Shown here one piece after another: positions 17,107 through 25,746 of a stretch of 42,093 bases of DNA. Positions within the stretch are counted from its first letter, which is position 1, and each line of letters opens with the position of its first letter. The stretch spans positions 1-42,093 of the forward strand of contig DLAR01000110.1 in assembly GCA_002494015.1 (NCBI GenBank), given 5' to 3'. The notes beneath the pieces are model-generated. The model had not been told where the DNA came from. It searched no databases and saw only the letters and a list, made by a program, of their open reading frames with translations. Made by a program: the position numbers and the translations under genes. This DNA is from Porphyromonadaceae bacterium UBA7042. GTDB lineage: Bacteria > Bacteroidota > Bacteroidia > Bacteroidales > Muribaculaceae.

Positions 17107-17616
17107 ATGGAGGAAACCCTCATACGCGATGTTGACCCCCGGGCAGACGCGCCCGAAATAGCGCGCATCTACAACCATTACGTCACCGGGACAACCATCT
17201 CGTTTGAGACCGAGCCGCTGACCGTCAGCGAAATGCGACAGCGCATCACGGCCCTGTCGGCCTCCTATCCCTATTTCGTAGCAGTAACCCCCGCCGGCAA
17301 AGTGGCGGGTTACTGCTACGTTCATCAATGGAAAGAACGGGCCGCCTACAACCCGACGGTCGAGGCAACCGTCTACCTCGCCCCCGACGAGAGGGGACAC
17401 GGCCTCGGACAACGGCTCACACGCCACCTGCTCGACGCATGTCGCCGCGCAGGGTTCCACGCGGTAATCGCCTGCATCACCGGCGACAACCATCCGAGCA
17501 TCGCAATGGTCGAGCGGCTCGGATTTGAAAAAGTCTCACACTTCAGACAGGTAGGGCGCAAATTTGGCCGTTACCTTGACGTTGTCGACTATCAACTGAC
17601 TCTTAGAGGTGTTTGA
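17107..17616 (+). CDS. GNAT-family N-acetyltransferase, phosphinothricin acetyltransferase-like
   Basis: The 169-residue protein is a single GNAT domain that would transfer acetyl from acetyl-CoA to an amine. It follows the pattern of the PAT/Bar subgroup: an early RDVDPRADAPEIARIYNHYV segment, then ISFETEPLTVSEMRQRI, a core strand EATVYLAPDERGHGLGQRL whose RGHGLG is the acetyl-CoA pyrophosphate loop, NHPSIAMVERLGFE and a final RYLDVVDYQL. Members act on phosphinothricin, methionine sulfone or other small amines, so the natural substrate cannot be read from sequence. It sits 10 bases after the carboxynorspermidine dehydrogenase gene; a polyamine substrate is a thought from context only. Confidence 0.88.
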   Translation: MEETLIRDVDPRADAPEIARIYNHYVTGTTISFETEPLTVSEMRQRITALSASYPYFVAVTPAGKVAGYCYVHQWKERAAYNPTVEATVYLAPDERGHGLGQRLTRHLLDACRRAGFHAVIACITGDNHPSIAMVERLGFEKVSHFRQVGRKFGRYLDVVDYQLTLRGV

Positions 17617-17660
17617 AAAACAACATCTCATACCACATCCCACGCAACATCATCACTGAC

Positions 17661-18893
17661 ATGAACAAAGACCTTGAACTCATCCTCATCAACATATCGG
17701 GCCAAGACCACCCCGGCGTGACCTCTGCCCTCTCAGAGATTCTCGCCCGCTACGATGCCGGAATCCTCGACATCGGCCAGGCCGACATCCACCACACCCT
17801 CTCGCTCGGCATCCTGATCAAGACGCGCGCGTCAGTCTCGGGCAACATCATGAAAGAACTGCTTTTCAAAGCGACCGAACTGAACGTCAACATCAGGTTC
17901 ACACCGATTGCCATAAAAGAGTATGAGGAATGGGTAAACCGTCAGGGCAAAAATCGATGGATCATCACCCTGCTCGGCCGACGCCTCACGGCAAGACAGA
18001 TCGCCAACGTCACCCGTGAGATTTCAGAACAAGGACTCAACATCGACGGCATCCAGCGCCTGACAGGACGCATGCCGCTCGACAACGACGAGCTGCCGCG
18101 CTCCAAGTCATGTGTCGAGATGTCGGTCCGCGGAACCCCCGCCGACTATCAGAAGATGCAGGCACGTTTCATGCAGCTATCGGCCGAAGGCGACTTTGAC
18201 ATCTCGTTGCAGGAAGACACCCTCTACCGCCGATGCCGCCGACTGATATGCTTTGACATGGACTCCACCCTCATCGAGACCGAGGTTATCGACGAGCTCG
18301 CCATCCGCGCCGGCGTGGGCGACAAGGTAAAAGCAATTACCGAGCGGGCCATGCGCGGCGAGATTGACTTCTGTGAAAGCTTCACCGAGCGCGTCGCCCT
18401 GCTCAAGGGACTCGACGAAAGCGTGATGCGCGACATCGCCGAGAACCTCCCCATAACCGAGGGTGTCGACCGCATGATGAGGGTATTGAAACGCGCCGGT
18501 TACAAGACGGCCATCCTCTCGGGCGGATTCACCTACTTCGGCAACTATCTCAAACAGCGTTTCGGATTCGACTATGTGTATGCCAACGAGCTTGAAATCG
18601 ACGACGACGGCAAGCTCACAGGACGATATGTGGGCGACATCGTCGACGGAAAACGCAAAGCCGAACTCCTGCGCCTGATCGCGCAGGTGGAGAATGTCAA
18701 CATAGCCCAGACAATCGCAGTGGGCGACGGAGCCAACGACCTCCCCATGCTTGCAACCGCCGGACTCGGTATCGCGTTCCATGCCAAGCCCAAGGTGAAA
18801 GCCACCGCCGAGCAGTCAATTTCGACAATCGGCCTTGACGGCGTGCTATACTTCCTCGGGTTCAAAGACTCGTTCATCACTGACAACAAGTAA
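17661..18893 (+). CDS. serB: Phosphoserine phosphatase with N-terminal ACT domains
   Basis: SerB hydrolyses phosphoserine to serine, the last step of serine synthesis. The 410-residue protein has two ACT-like regulatory domains (about 5-80 and 93-170) and a C-terminal HAD phosphatase. The catalytic motif I is CFDMDSTLIETEVIDELA with Asp199 (nucleophile) and Asp201; motif II is AILSGGF, and the motif III region includes KRKAELL and VGDGANDLPML. The long ACT-containing form is usual in Bacteroidetes. I place the start at the ATG 17661 (MNKDLELILINISGQDHPG) because ACT similarity begins there; the frame also opens at a TTG (17613) overlapping the GNAT stop. A new promoter follows 40 bases after the stop. 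Confidence 0.95.
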   Translation: MNKDLELILINISGQDHPGVTSALSEILARYDAGILDIGQADIHHTLSLGILIKTRASVSGNIMKELLFKATELNVNIRFTPIAIKEYEEWVNRQGKNRWIITLLGRRLTARQIANVTREISEQGLNIDGIQRLTGRMPLDNDELPRSKSCVEMSVRGTPADYQKMQARFMQLSAEGDFDISLQEDTLYRRCRRLICFDMDSTLIETEVIDELAIRAGVGDKVKAITERAMRGEIDFCESFTERVALLKGLDESVMRDIAENLPITEGVDRMMRVLKRAGYKTAILSGGFTYFGNYLKQRFGFDYVYANELEIDDDGKLTGRYVGDIVDGKRKAELLRLIAQVENVNIAQTIAVGDGANDLPMLATAGLGIAFHAKPKVKATAEQSISTIGLDGVLYFLGFKDSFITDNK

Positions 18894-18907
18894 GTTACCC
18901 TTCGCGG

Positions 18908-18938
18908 TTGCTTTTTGGGCAAAAAAACGCTAACTTTG
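18908..18938 (+). promoter_or_regulatory. Promoter of the DsbD gene cluster
   Basis: TTG (18908-18910) and TAACTTTG (18931-18938) are 20 bases apart. Predicted transcription start near 18945 supports the ATG at 18960 for the first gene. Confidence 0.7.
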
Positions 18939-18959
18939 CATTTCAAATCGACAAAATAT

Positions 18960-19433
18960 ATGAAACGTACACTGTTATTTCTTTTTGTAACCATATTCAT
19001 GACCGGGATAATGGCCGCGCAGGCCCCCAAGCCCATCACATGGCGCATGAGCGTCAAAATGACCGACAAGACCAACGGCATCGTGACCATCAAGGCCACA
19101 ATAGAAAACGGCTGGCACCTCTACGGAACCTCCCTCCCGTCAGACAAAGGCCCCAAACCCACCTCCATCAACCTTGACTCGTCAACAGGCGTGAAATGGG
19201 TCAGCGACCTTAAACCGTCAGTCGCCCCGACCGAAAAGAAAGACGCGATATTTGACACGACCCTCAACTGGTGGTCCGGCGAGGTGACTTTCACCCGCAA
19301 GTTCAAGCTCGTCAAAGCCGAGGGGGCCAAAGTAAACGCCGCCATCACCTTTATGGGCTGCAACGACGCGACATGCCTCCCCCCAGCCACGGTCAACCTG
19401 TCGCGCGTGGTCCGCGTCCCCGCAGCTAAATAA
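18960..19433 (+). CDS. Stand-alone DsbD-alpha-like secreted protein
   Basis: The 157-residue product has a signal peptide (MKRTLLFLFVTIFMTGIMAAQ) and then a single domain very like the N-terminal domain of the DsbD protein encoded next door: both share an ITWxxxxKM opening, a GWHLYG strand, WW and a final cysteine-containing strand. Its cysteine motif is GCNDATCLPP, where DsbD has GCNDSSCMAP. This domain in DsbD passes electrons to periplasmic partners. A free copy could be a soluble carrier or a partner fed by DsbD, perhaps reached by duplication. The start is set at 18960 by the promoter and signal peptide; the frame extends to 18915 without good reason. It lies 47 bases upstream of dsbD. 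Confidence 0.8.
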   Translation: MKRTLLFLFVTIFMTGIMAAQAPKPITWRMSVKMTDKTNGIVTIKATIENGWHLYGTSLPSDKGPKPTSINLDSSTGVKWVSDLKPSVAPTEKKDAIFDTTLNWWSGEVTFTRKFKLVKAEGAKVNAAITFMGCNDATCLPPATVNLSRVVRVPAAK

Positions 19434-19480
19434 AAAAACATTCTTTGCTAATTCCCGGCACTCACATAACACCATTATTT

Positions 19481-21469
19481 ATGCGACGACTGTCACTGCT
19501 TTCCATCTTCGCCTTATTGATGACCATCGCCATCAATGCGCAGATTATAAACCCCATAACTTGGACATCCAAGATCAAAATGACATCAGAGACCGAAGGA
19601 TCGGTGATTTTTGATGCCAAAATCGACGACGGATGGCACCTCTACGGCATGCAACTGCCCGACGGCGGCCCGCGCCCGACGGCGTTCAATTTTGAGACGC
19701 TCGACGGCGTGGAACTCATCGGAGCCACCGTTCCGTCCCGCGAACCCATCGAGCGCGTCGACATGGTGTTCCACCTCAATCTGTCATGGTGGGCGGCCGA
19801 CGTGTCGTTCTCGCAAAAATTCAAGGTCACAGACAAGTCGGGAGCCTACAACATTGCCGGAACCATCTCCTTTCAGGGATGCAACGACAGCAGCTGCATG
19901 GCACCGACCAAGGAGACATTTGAATTCACCAAAGGCGAAGTCGCCGCAGCAACACCGGCAGCAGCCGACACGGCCAAGACAGTCGCCGACAACAGCGCGG
20001 TAAAAACTACCGGCGCGGTTGACAATTCCGGATGGTGGGCACCCGTGACATTCCCCGAAAACGCCGGCAACGCGTCGGTAACCGACATCGCCGACTCCTC
20101 GATGTGGTACATTTTCCTGTGGGGGTTCATCGGCGGCCTGCTCGCACTGATGACACCCTGCGTGTGGCCCATGATTCCGTTGACAGTAAGTTTCTTCCTG
20201 AAGAAAAATACCTCGCGCGGCAAGTCAATACGCGACGCGGTCATCTACGGAATCTCAATCATCGTCATCTACCTGCTGCTCGGCCTCGCCATCACCTTGA
20301 TTTTCGGGGCAAGCAAGCTCAACGACCTCTCGACCAACGCCGTGTTCAACCTGTTGTTCTTCGCGCTGCTCGTCGTGTTTGCCATCTCGTTTTTCGGAGC
20401 ATTTGACATCACACTCCCTTCCAAGTGGAGCAACACGATGGACGGCAAAGTCGAGCGCACGACAGGATTGCTCAGCATTTTCTTCATGGCGTTCACCCTC
20501 GCCCTCGTGTCGTTCTCGTGCACCGGCCCGATTATAGGCACTCTGCTTGTCGAGGCAGCCTCGCTCGGCGACATTACCGGCCCGGCGGTAGGCATGGGAG
20601 CCTTTGCACTCGCGCTGGCCATACCGTTCACCCTGTTTGCCACCTTTCCCTCGATGCTCAAGGAAATGCCCCGCTCGGGAGGATGGCTCAACTCGGTAAA
20701 GGTAGTGCTCGGATTCCTCGAACTCGCCCTCTCGCTGAAATTTCTCTCAGTCGCCGACCTCGCCTACGGGTGGGGAATCCTCGACCGCGAGGTGTTTATC
20801 TCTCTCTGGGTTATCATCTTCATCCTCTTGGGGATGTATCTTCTCGGGAAACTCCGGTTCTCCCATGACTCCCCTCTCGAATATGTGTCCATACCGCGAT
20901 TCTTCCTCGCCCTCGCGTCGCTGAGCTTCGCCGTGTATCTCATCCCGGGACTGTGGGGCGCACCGCTCAAAAGCGTTAGCGCGTTTGTCCCGCCGCTCTA
21001 TACCCAAGACCTGAACCTCTATGCCGGCGGCCAGTTCCGCGAGTTCCATGACTATGAGGAAGGTATGAGATTTGCTGCCGAAAACAACCGTCCCGTCCTG
21101 ATTGACTTCTCGGGTCACGGATGTGTCAACTGCCGCAAGATGGAGGGTGCCGTGTTTGACACTCAGGAAATCAGCGGTATCATCCGCGAAAACTATGTCC
21201 TCATCAAGCTTATGGTCGACGAGAAGAAAGCTCTTGCCCGCCCCTTTACAGTGGAAGAATATGGCAAAACTGTAAAAATCGAGACTGTGGGTGAAAAATG
21301 GAGCTATCTCCAGCGTTCTAAATTCGGAGCCAACAGCCAGCCGTTCTACGTCCTCCTTGACAACGAGGGACAACCGCTTGCCGGCTCATATTCCTACGAT
21401 GAAAACGTGGCCAAATTTGCCGAATGGCTTAACAGCGGCATCGAAGCTTACGTCAAAAACAACCAGTAA
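19481..21469 (+). CDS. dsbD: Thiol:disulfide interchange protein DsbD
   Basis: DsbD takes electrons from cytoplasmic thioredoxin and moves them across the inner membrane to periplasmic reductases. The 662-residue protein has a signal peptide (1-22), an N-terminal alpha domain (about 24-150, GCNDSSCMAP), a membrane domain with about eight helices (about 205-500) holding the redox cysteines in MTPCVWPMIP and FSCTGPIIG, and a C-terminal thioredoxin-like gamma domain with the CVNC pair in FSGHGCVNCRKMEG. The start at 19481 begins the signal peptide; a TTG at 19445 is less likely. It shares TAATG with the following mazG start, so those two are translationally coupled. All redox cysteines are present, so the protein looks active. 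Confidence 0.95.
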   Translation: MRRLSLLSIFALLMTIAINAQIINPITWTSKIKMTSETEGSVIFDAKIDDGWHLYGMQLPDGGPRPTAFNFETLDGVELIGATVPSREPIERVDMVFHLNLSWWAADVSFSQKFKVTDKSGAYNIAGTISFQGCNDSSCMAPTKETFEFTKGEVAAATPAAADTAKTVADNSAVKTTGAVDNSGWWAPVTFPENAGNASVTDIADSSMWYIFLWGFIGGLLALMTPCVWPMIPLTVSFFLKKNTSRGKSIRDAVIYGISIIVIYLLLGLAITLIFGASKLNDLSTNAVFNLLFFALLVVFAISFFGAFDITLPSKWSNTMDGKVERTTGLLSIFFMAFTLALVSFSCTGPIIGTLLVEAASLGDITGPAVGMGAFALALAIPFTLFATFPSMLKEMPRSGGWLNSVKVVLGFLELALSLKFLSVADLAYGWGILDREVFISLWVIIFILLGMYLLGKLRFSHDSPLEYVSIPRFFLALASLSFAVYLIPGLWGAPLKSVSAFVPPLYTQDLNLYAGGQFREFHDYEEGMRFAAENNRPVLIDFSGHGCVNCRKMEGAVFDTQEISGIIRENYVLIKLMVDEKKALARPFTVEEYGKTVKIETVGEKWSYLQRSKFGANSQPFYVLLDNEGQPLAGSYSYDENVAKFAEWLNSGIEAYVKNNQ

Positions 21470-22263
21470 TGCATACCCGACAAGAAAAAACAGAGGCCAT
21501 CGGACGGGTAATCGACACGCTCGATATCCTGCGTGTCGAGTGTCCGTGGGACCGCAAGCAGACCAACGAGAGCCTGCGCCCAAACACGATAGAGGAAGTC
21601 TACGAGCTGTGCGAGGCTCTTATCAACAACGATAACGCCAACATACGCAAAGAACTCGGCGACGTGTTGCTCCACATCCTTTTCTACGCCAAGATAGGCG
21701 AGGAAAAGGGAGAATTTGACATCGCCGACGTGGCCGACGCGCTCAACAAAAAACTGATTTTCCGCCACCCCCACGTCTTCGGCGAGGTCAAAGCCGAGAC
21801 CGCCCACGACGTTGAGCAAAACTGGGAGCAGATAAAGCTGAAGGAAAAGGACGGAAACAAGACAGTGCTGTCGGGCGTGCCGGGCGCACTCCCCGCGATG
21901 ATAAAGGCCGACCGCATTCAGGAGAAAGCCGCCAACGTGGGGTTTGACTGGGAAACCCGCGAGCAGGTATGGGAAAAGGTCAAGGAGGAAATCGGCGAAT
22001 TTGCCGCAGCAGCCGAGACCAAGGACCCGGCCGAGATGGAGGCCGAAATGGGCGACCTGCTTTTCAGCCTCGTCAACGCGGCGCGACTCTACAAAATCAA
22101 CCCCGAGAACGCGCTTGAAAAGACCAATGCCAAGTTTATCTCCCGTTTCAACCACATCGAAAGCCGCGCCGCCGAGATGGGAATAAAGCTCAAAGACATG
22201 ACGCTGGAACAGATGGACCAATTGTGGAACGAAGCAAAACAGAAGTGTCATGAAAACGATTAG
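21469..22263 (+). CDS. mazG: Nucleoside triphosphate pyrophosphohydrolase MazG
   Basis: MazG hydrolyses (d)NTPs to the monophosphate and pyrophosphate, cleaning the nucleotide pool. The 264-residue protein is the two-domain form: the N-terminal MazG domain has CPWDRKQTNESLRPNTIEE with EVYELCEAL and the metal-binding KELGDVLLHILFYA; the second (from about 165) has WEKVKEEIGEFAAA and AEMGDLLFSLVNAARLY. These ExxE and ExxD pairs are the expected magnesium ligands. Length and domain order equal E. coli MazG. The start codon overlaps the dsbD stop (TAATG) and the 3' end overlaps the next gene by 14 bases, so this is a tightly packed unit. Confidence 0.95.
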   Translation: MHTRQEKTEAIGRVIDTLDILRVECPWDRKQTNESLRPNTIEEVYELCEALINNDNANIRKELGDVLLHILFYAKIGEEKGEFDIADVADALNKKLIFRHPHVFGEVKAETAHDVEQNWEQIKLKEKDGNKTVLSGVPGALPAMIKADRIQEKAANVGFDWETREQVWEKVKEEIGEFAAAAETKDPAEMEAEMGDLLFSLVNAARLYKINPENALEKTNAKFISRFNHIESRAAEMGIKLKDMTLEQMDQLWNEAKQKCHEND

Positions 22264-22651
22264 ACGCATCGCAATCGCCGTTGTGGCAATCGCGGCCGCG
22301 GCATGCGGCGCACAGGCCAAGATTGTGAAAAATTACAAGTCACACAGTGACGATGTGTTGACATTTCAGGTCGACAGCATCGATTTCCGCAAAGACTTGA
22401 CCCGTGTCTACGGCAAGGTCATCGGCCGTCCGCACACATCCCACAGGATTGACGGCGTTACTTTAAACATCGACAACCAAGCACTTGTGTCAGACGACAT
22501 TGACGGGGTTGATTTCAAGCGTTACTTCCAGTGGGAGGATGACGGTTTTATCCTTCTTGAGATTGATTTTCCCGCGACTCGCCCTGCCCGGAACTTAAAC
22601 CTCAACTTTAACACCGTGCGCGGCAACGCCACGACTATCGTAAAGAATTAA
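22250..22651 (+). CDS. Small exported protein of unknown function
   Basis: The 133-residue product starts with a signal peptide (MKTIRRIAIAVVAIAAAACG then AQAK). The Cys at residue 19 could make it a lipoprotein (AAAC), but the AQA site just after also fits ordinary cleavage, so this is undecided. The mature part of about 110 residues contains predicted beta strands (DDVLTFQVDSIDF, RVYGKVIGRPHTSHRIDGVTL, GFILLEIDFPATRPARNLNL), giving the look of a small beta-sandwich. I do not recognise the family. Start at 22250 overlaps the end of mazG by 14 bases, suggesting coupled translation. A dispersed inverted repeat follows directly after the stop. Confidence 0.75.
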   Translation: MKTIRRIAIAVVAIAAAACGAQAKIVKNYKSHSDDVLTFQVDSIDFRKDLTRVYGKVIGRPHTSHRIDGVTLNIDNQALVSDDIDGVDFKRYFQWEDDGFILLEIDFPATRPARNLNLNFNTVRGNATTIVKN

Positions 22652-22736
22652 TTCATAATGCATAATGCACAATGCATGATTGGCTTACGCCGCGCGTGGT
22701 GGCTGGTTATGCATTCTGAATTATGCATTATGCGTT
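22650..22736. repeat. Imperfect inverted repeat with nested ATGCAT motifs
   Basis: Arms at 22650-22681 and 22705-22736 pair imperfectly around a GC-rich centre (GCCGCGCG region). The arms consist of repeated ATAATGCATAATGC-like units. Such short AT-rich inverted elements are common between Bacteroidetes genes. It occupies the whole gap between the small exported protein and topB. Confidence 0.7.
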
Positions 22737-22746
22737 AACGACACTT

Positions 22747-24822
22747 ATGAAACTCTGCATTACCGAGAAACCCAGTGTGGCCAAAGATATTGCTGAAATC
22801 CTCGGCGCGAAAGTGCGCCGTGACGGTTACTACGAGGGTGGAGACTACAAGATAACATGGACTTTCGGCCACCTGTGCTGCCTGAAAGAACCGCATGACT
22901 ATACCGAGATGTGGAAACGCTGGACACTGGGCGTGCTGCCCATGATTCCGGCTAAATTCGGCATAAAGGTAATCGACCAAGAGAGCATCAAGCGACAGTT
23001 TCATGTCATCGAAACCCTTATCGCCGAGGCCGACGAGGTTATAAACTGCGGCGATGCCGGACAGGAAGGAGAACTGATCCAGCGGTGGGTGATGCAGAAA
23101 GCGGGCATCAAATGCCCGGTCATGAGGCTGTGGATTTCGTCACTGACCGACGAGTCGATACGCGAGGGTTTCAACTCGCTGCGCCCCGAAAAAGACTTCA
23201 ACAACCTATATTATGCGGGACTATCCCGCGCCATCGGCGACTGGATTCTCGGGATGAACGGCACGCGCCTTTATTCGCTCAAATATTCCTCGCCCGGCAA
23301 CGTCCTTTCAATCGGGCGCGTGCAGACCCCCACCCTCGCGCTCATCGTGCAACGCCACTTCGAGATTGCCAATTTCAAGCCCGAGGATTTCTGGGAGCTG
23401 AAGACCGTGTATCGCGGGGCGACGTTCAACGCCACGTCGGGACGGTTCAAGAGCGAGGCCGACGCGGCATCGGTTCTTGCCCGCATCGCCACCCTCCCGA
23501 TGACCATCACCGATGTTCAGGAGAAGAAAGGACGCGAGGCTCCGCCACGACTCTTTGACCTGACATCGCTACAGGTCGAGTGCAACAAAAAGTGGGGATG
23601 GACCGCCGACGACTCCCTGCGCCTCATCCAGTCACTCTATGAAAAGAAAGTGACCACCTACCCCCGCGTCGACACCACCTACCTGAGCGACGACATCTAT
23701 CCCAAGATTCCGACAATCCTGAAACAGATGACCCCCTACGCGGCCTTGACCGCGCCTGTACTCGGAGAGAAAATCCCCAAGAGCAAGAAAGTCTTTGACA
23801 ACTCCAAGGTCACTGACCACCATGCCATCATCCCCACGGGGCAGTCGCCCTCGCAGCTCGTCGGCGACGAGCGCAAACTCTACCACCTCATCGCGTTAAG
23901 GTTTATCGCCGCCTTTTATCCCGACTGCCAGTTCATGTCGACAACCGTCAACGGCGAGGTGGACAAAACAGGGTTCAAGGCGACCGGAAAGGTCATCACC
24001 GATCCCGGATGGCGCAAAGTGTACGAGGGAAAAAAAGACGAGAACCCTGTAGAGGAAGGGAAAGACGACGACAAACTGCTGCCGCCATTCGTCGTGGGAG
24101 AAAGCGGCCCTCATGAACCGGCATTGCAGAAAAAAACGACGCAGCCGCCCAAATACTATACCGAGGGCACGCTGTTGCGTGCGATGGAGTCGGCCGGAAA
24201 GACGGTTGATGACGAAGAATTGCGCGACGCGATGAAAGAAAACGGCATCGGCCGCCCGTCGACCCGCGCCGCCATCATCGAGACGCTGTTCAAGAGGCGT
24301 TACATTTATCGCTCGGGAAAATCGATAATGGCATCTCAGGCCGGCATCGACCTTATAGGCACCATCAACGAGGAGCTGCTCAAAAGCGCAAAACTGACCG
24401 GTCTGTGGGAAAACAAACTGCGAAGAATCGAGCGCGGCGAGTATTCGGCCGCCGAATTCATCGACGAGCTTAAAGCATTGATAAACGAGATTGTGCTCAA
24501 TGTGCTGAGAGATAATTCGGGGAGCAAGATACTCGTTCAGAACGGCGGCGACCGCCCCTCCCCTTCGGCAACCGGCAAAGAGGCTGAAAAACCGGCCAAA
24601 GAGAAAGCGCCGCGCAAGCCGCGTGTCACAAAACTGGAGCAGATCGCGTGTCCCGAGTGCGGCCAAGGCCACATTCTAAAAGGGCGCACGGCCTACGGTT
24701 GCAGCCGTTTCCGCGAAGGGTGCACGCTGCGTCTTTCATTTGAGGAATACTCCGCCGAGCTGACACCCGGAAAGCTCAATCAGGCTATCAACAAACTGAA
24801 ATCACGCAATGGCAGCAAATGA
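22747..24822 (+). CDS. topB: DNA topoisomerase III
   Basis: This type IA topoisomerase relaxes and decatenates DNA via a single-strand break. The 691-residue protein opens with a TOPRIM domain (KLCITEKPSVAKDIAEILGA; acidic DAGQEGELIQ) and has SIGRVQTPTLALIV and the catalytic tyrosine Tyr305 in TYPRVDTTYLSDD. A later block, GRPSTRAAIIETLFKRRYI, is typical of TopB. The C terminus has a topoisomerase-type zinc-finger-like segment (CPECGQGHILKGRTAYGCSRFREGC), after a basic linker. The start at 22747 is the family start; an in-frame ATG at 22723 lies inside the repeat and is unlikely. The 3' end overlaps the NUDIX gene by 14 bases. Confidence 0.95.
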   Translation: MKLCITEKPSVAKDIAEILGAKVRRDGYYEGGDYKITWTFGHLCCLKEPHDYTEMWKRWTLGVLPMIPAKFGIKVIDQESIKRQFHVIETLIAEADEVINCGDAGQEGELIQRWVMQKAGIKCPVMRLWISSLTDESIREGFNSLRPEKDFNNLYYAGLSRAIGDWILGMNGTRLYSLKYSSPGNVLSIGRVQTPTLALIVQRHFEIANFKPEDFWELKTVYRGATFNATSGRFKSEADAASVLARIATLPMTITDVQEKKGREAPPRLFDLTSLQVECNKKWGWTADDSLRLIQSLYEKKVTTYPRVDTTYLSDDIYPKIPTILKQMTPYAALTAPVLGEKIPKSKKVFDNSKVTDHHAIIPTGQSPSQLVGDERKLYHLIALRFIAAFYPDCQFMSTTVNGEVDKTGFKATGKVITDPGWRKVYEGKKDENPVEEGKDDDKLLPPFVVGESGPHEPALQKKTTQPPKYYTEGTLLRAMESAGKTVDDEELRDAMKENGIGRPSTRAAIIETLFKRRYIYRSGKSIMASQAGIDLIGTINEELLKSAKLTGLWENKLRRIERGEYSAAEFIDELKALINEIVLNVLRDNSGSKILVQNGGDRPSPSATGKEAEKPAKEKAPRKPRVTKLEQIACPECGQGHILKGRTAYGCSRFREGCTLRLSFEEYSAELTPGKLNQAINKLKSRNGSK

Positions 24823-25327
24823 AATATTCCCGATAGTGACCCCCGATGGGGTTGTCACCGGCTCGGCCACACGCGCCGAATGCCACAGCGGCTCAAAGCT
24901 GCTTCACCCGGTGGTGCATCTTCACATCCTCTCCCGCGACGGGCGCGTCTATCTTCAGAAACGCTCGATGAGCAAGGATATACAACCCGGGAAATGGGAC
25001 ACGGCGGTGGGAGGCCATGTGGACTATGGCGAGGAGACCGAGACTGCTTTGTTCAGGGAGACACGCGAAGAACTCGGACTGACCGGTTTCGTTCCCACGG
25101 CTGTCACGAGGTATGTTTTCGAGTCAACCGTTGAAAAGGAACTTGTCAATGTGTTTGCAACGGTGGTGGAGGATGGTTTCTCGGCTGATTTTGACCCGGT
25201 AGAAATCGACGATGCCCGTTTCTGGAGCATTGCCGAGATTGAAAACGCTATCGGCAAGGGTATGCTGACCCCGAATTTCGAGCAGGAATTTTCCCGGATA
25301 AGGAACAAGCTGAAAGAATTGTTATGA
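24809..25327 (+). CDS. NUDIX hydrolase
   Basis: The 172-residue protein is a NUDIX hydrolase with a complete box: G69, E75, and RETREELGL (83-91), which fits GX5EX7REUXEEXGU with Thr at the first U. Its layout (DGVVTGSATRAECHSGSKLLHPVVHLHIL at the N terminus, a YLQKRSMSKDIQPGKWDTAVGGHV core) resembles the IDI-like or YfcD group, which act on diphosphate compounds such as isoprenoid or nucleotide derivatives; the substrate cannot be told. It overlaps topB by 14 bases and its stop overlaps the next small gene by four bases (ATGA), so it is made from the same mRNA. Confidence 0.9.
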   Translation: MAANEIFPIVTPDGVVTGSATRAECHSGSKLLHPVVHLHILSRDGRVYLQKRSMSKDIQPGKWDTAVGGHVDYGEETETALFRETREELGLTGFVPTAVTRYVFESTVEKELVNVFATVVEDGFSADFDPVEIDDARFWSIAEIENAIGKGMLTPNFEQEFSRIRNKLKELL

Positions 25328-25500
25328 GCGACCGGGTACAATGGGTAATCGTAGGGGCGATTATTATCGCGGCAATACTGTGGGTAATCAGACGTTCACG
25401 CCACTCGGGGAGTTGTTGCGAAAGCAATGACAACAACTGCGACAACGGGTGTGTCAACTGCCCCGTAGCAGAACACTGCCGCAAGGCAAAACGTCGTTAG
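25324..25500 (+). CDS. Small Cys-rich membrane protein, FeoB-associated-like
   Basis: This 58-residue protein starts at the ATG overlapping the NUDIX stop (ATGA). It has one hydrophobic helix (VQWVIVGAIIIAAILWVI, residues 5-22), a short basic stretch (RRSRH), then a Cys-rich tail of six cysteines (GSCCES, NCDNGCVNC, EHC) and a basic end (KAKRR). That order of single helix, basic turn and clustered cysteines matches the FeoB-associated Cys-rich membrane proteins (PF12669), which may handle ferrous iron. The assignment is by layout only. feoAB lies about 5 kb away in another unit, so the physical link is loose. Its translational overlap and coding-like composition make it credible despite its length. 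Confidence 0.7.
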   Translation: MSDRVQWVIVGAIIIAAILWVIRRSRHSGSCCESNDNNCDNGCVNCPVAEHCRKAKRR

Positions 25501-25572
25501 AGCTTATTTAGCATCGATAAGAGAGTGTCAGAAATGCTTGATTAATGTGGCGCAACAGCAAAAAAATTTTCT

Positions 25573-25682
25573 TGATGCGGGTGATTGAAAAATCTTTACA
25601 GATTTTATGTGTCTGATGATATGTTTCCGGGGGTTGCGAAACCGCAACCCCCGGCTATTCAAAGAATAATCCTTACGGATTA
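25573..25682 (-). repeat. Dispersed 110-base intergenic repeat, copy 2 (inverted)
   Basis: The reverse complement of this block matches 6474-6583 at about 105 of 110 positions by eye, including the 12-base GC stem and the TAATCC/GGATTA palindrome. The long right arm of the 23-base inverted repeat seen at copy 1 is degenerate here. It lies between convergent genes (ends 25500 and 25747). The remaining DNA of this gap shows no gene. Confidence 0.85.
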
Positions 25683-25746
25683 GGATGTTGTTATTAAACA
25701 ACCTATAATTATTTCCCGGGATAAAACTGAGTTTTGCAACAATCTT

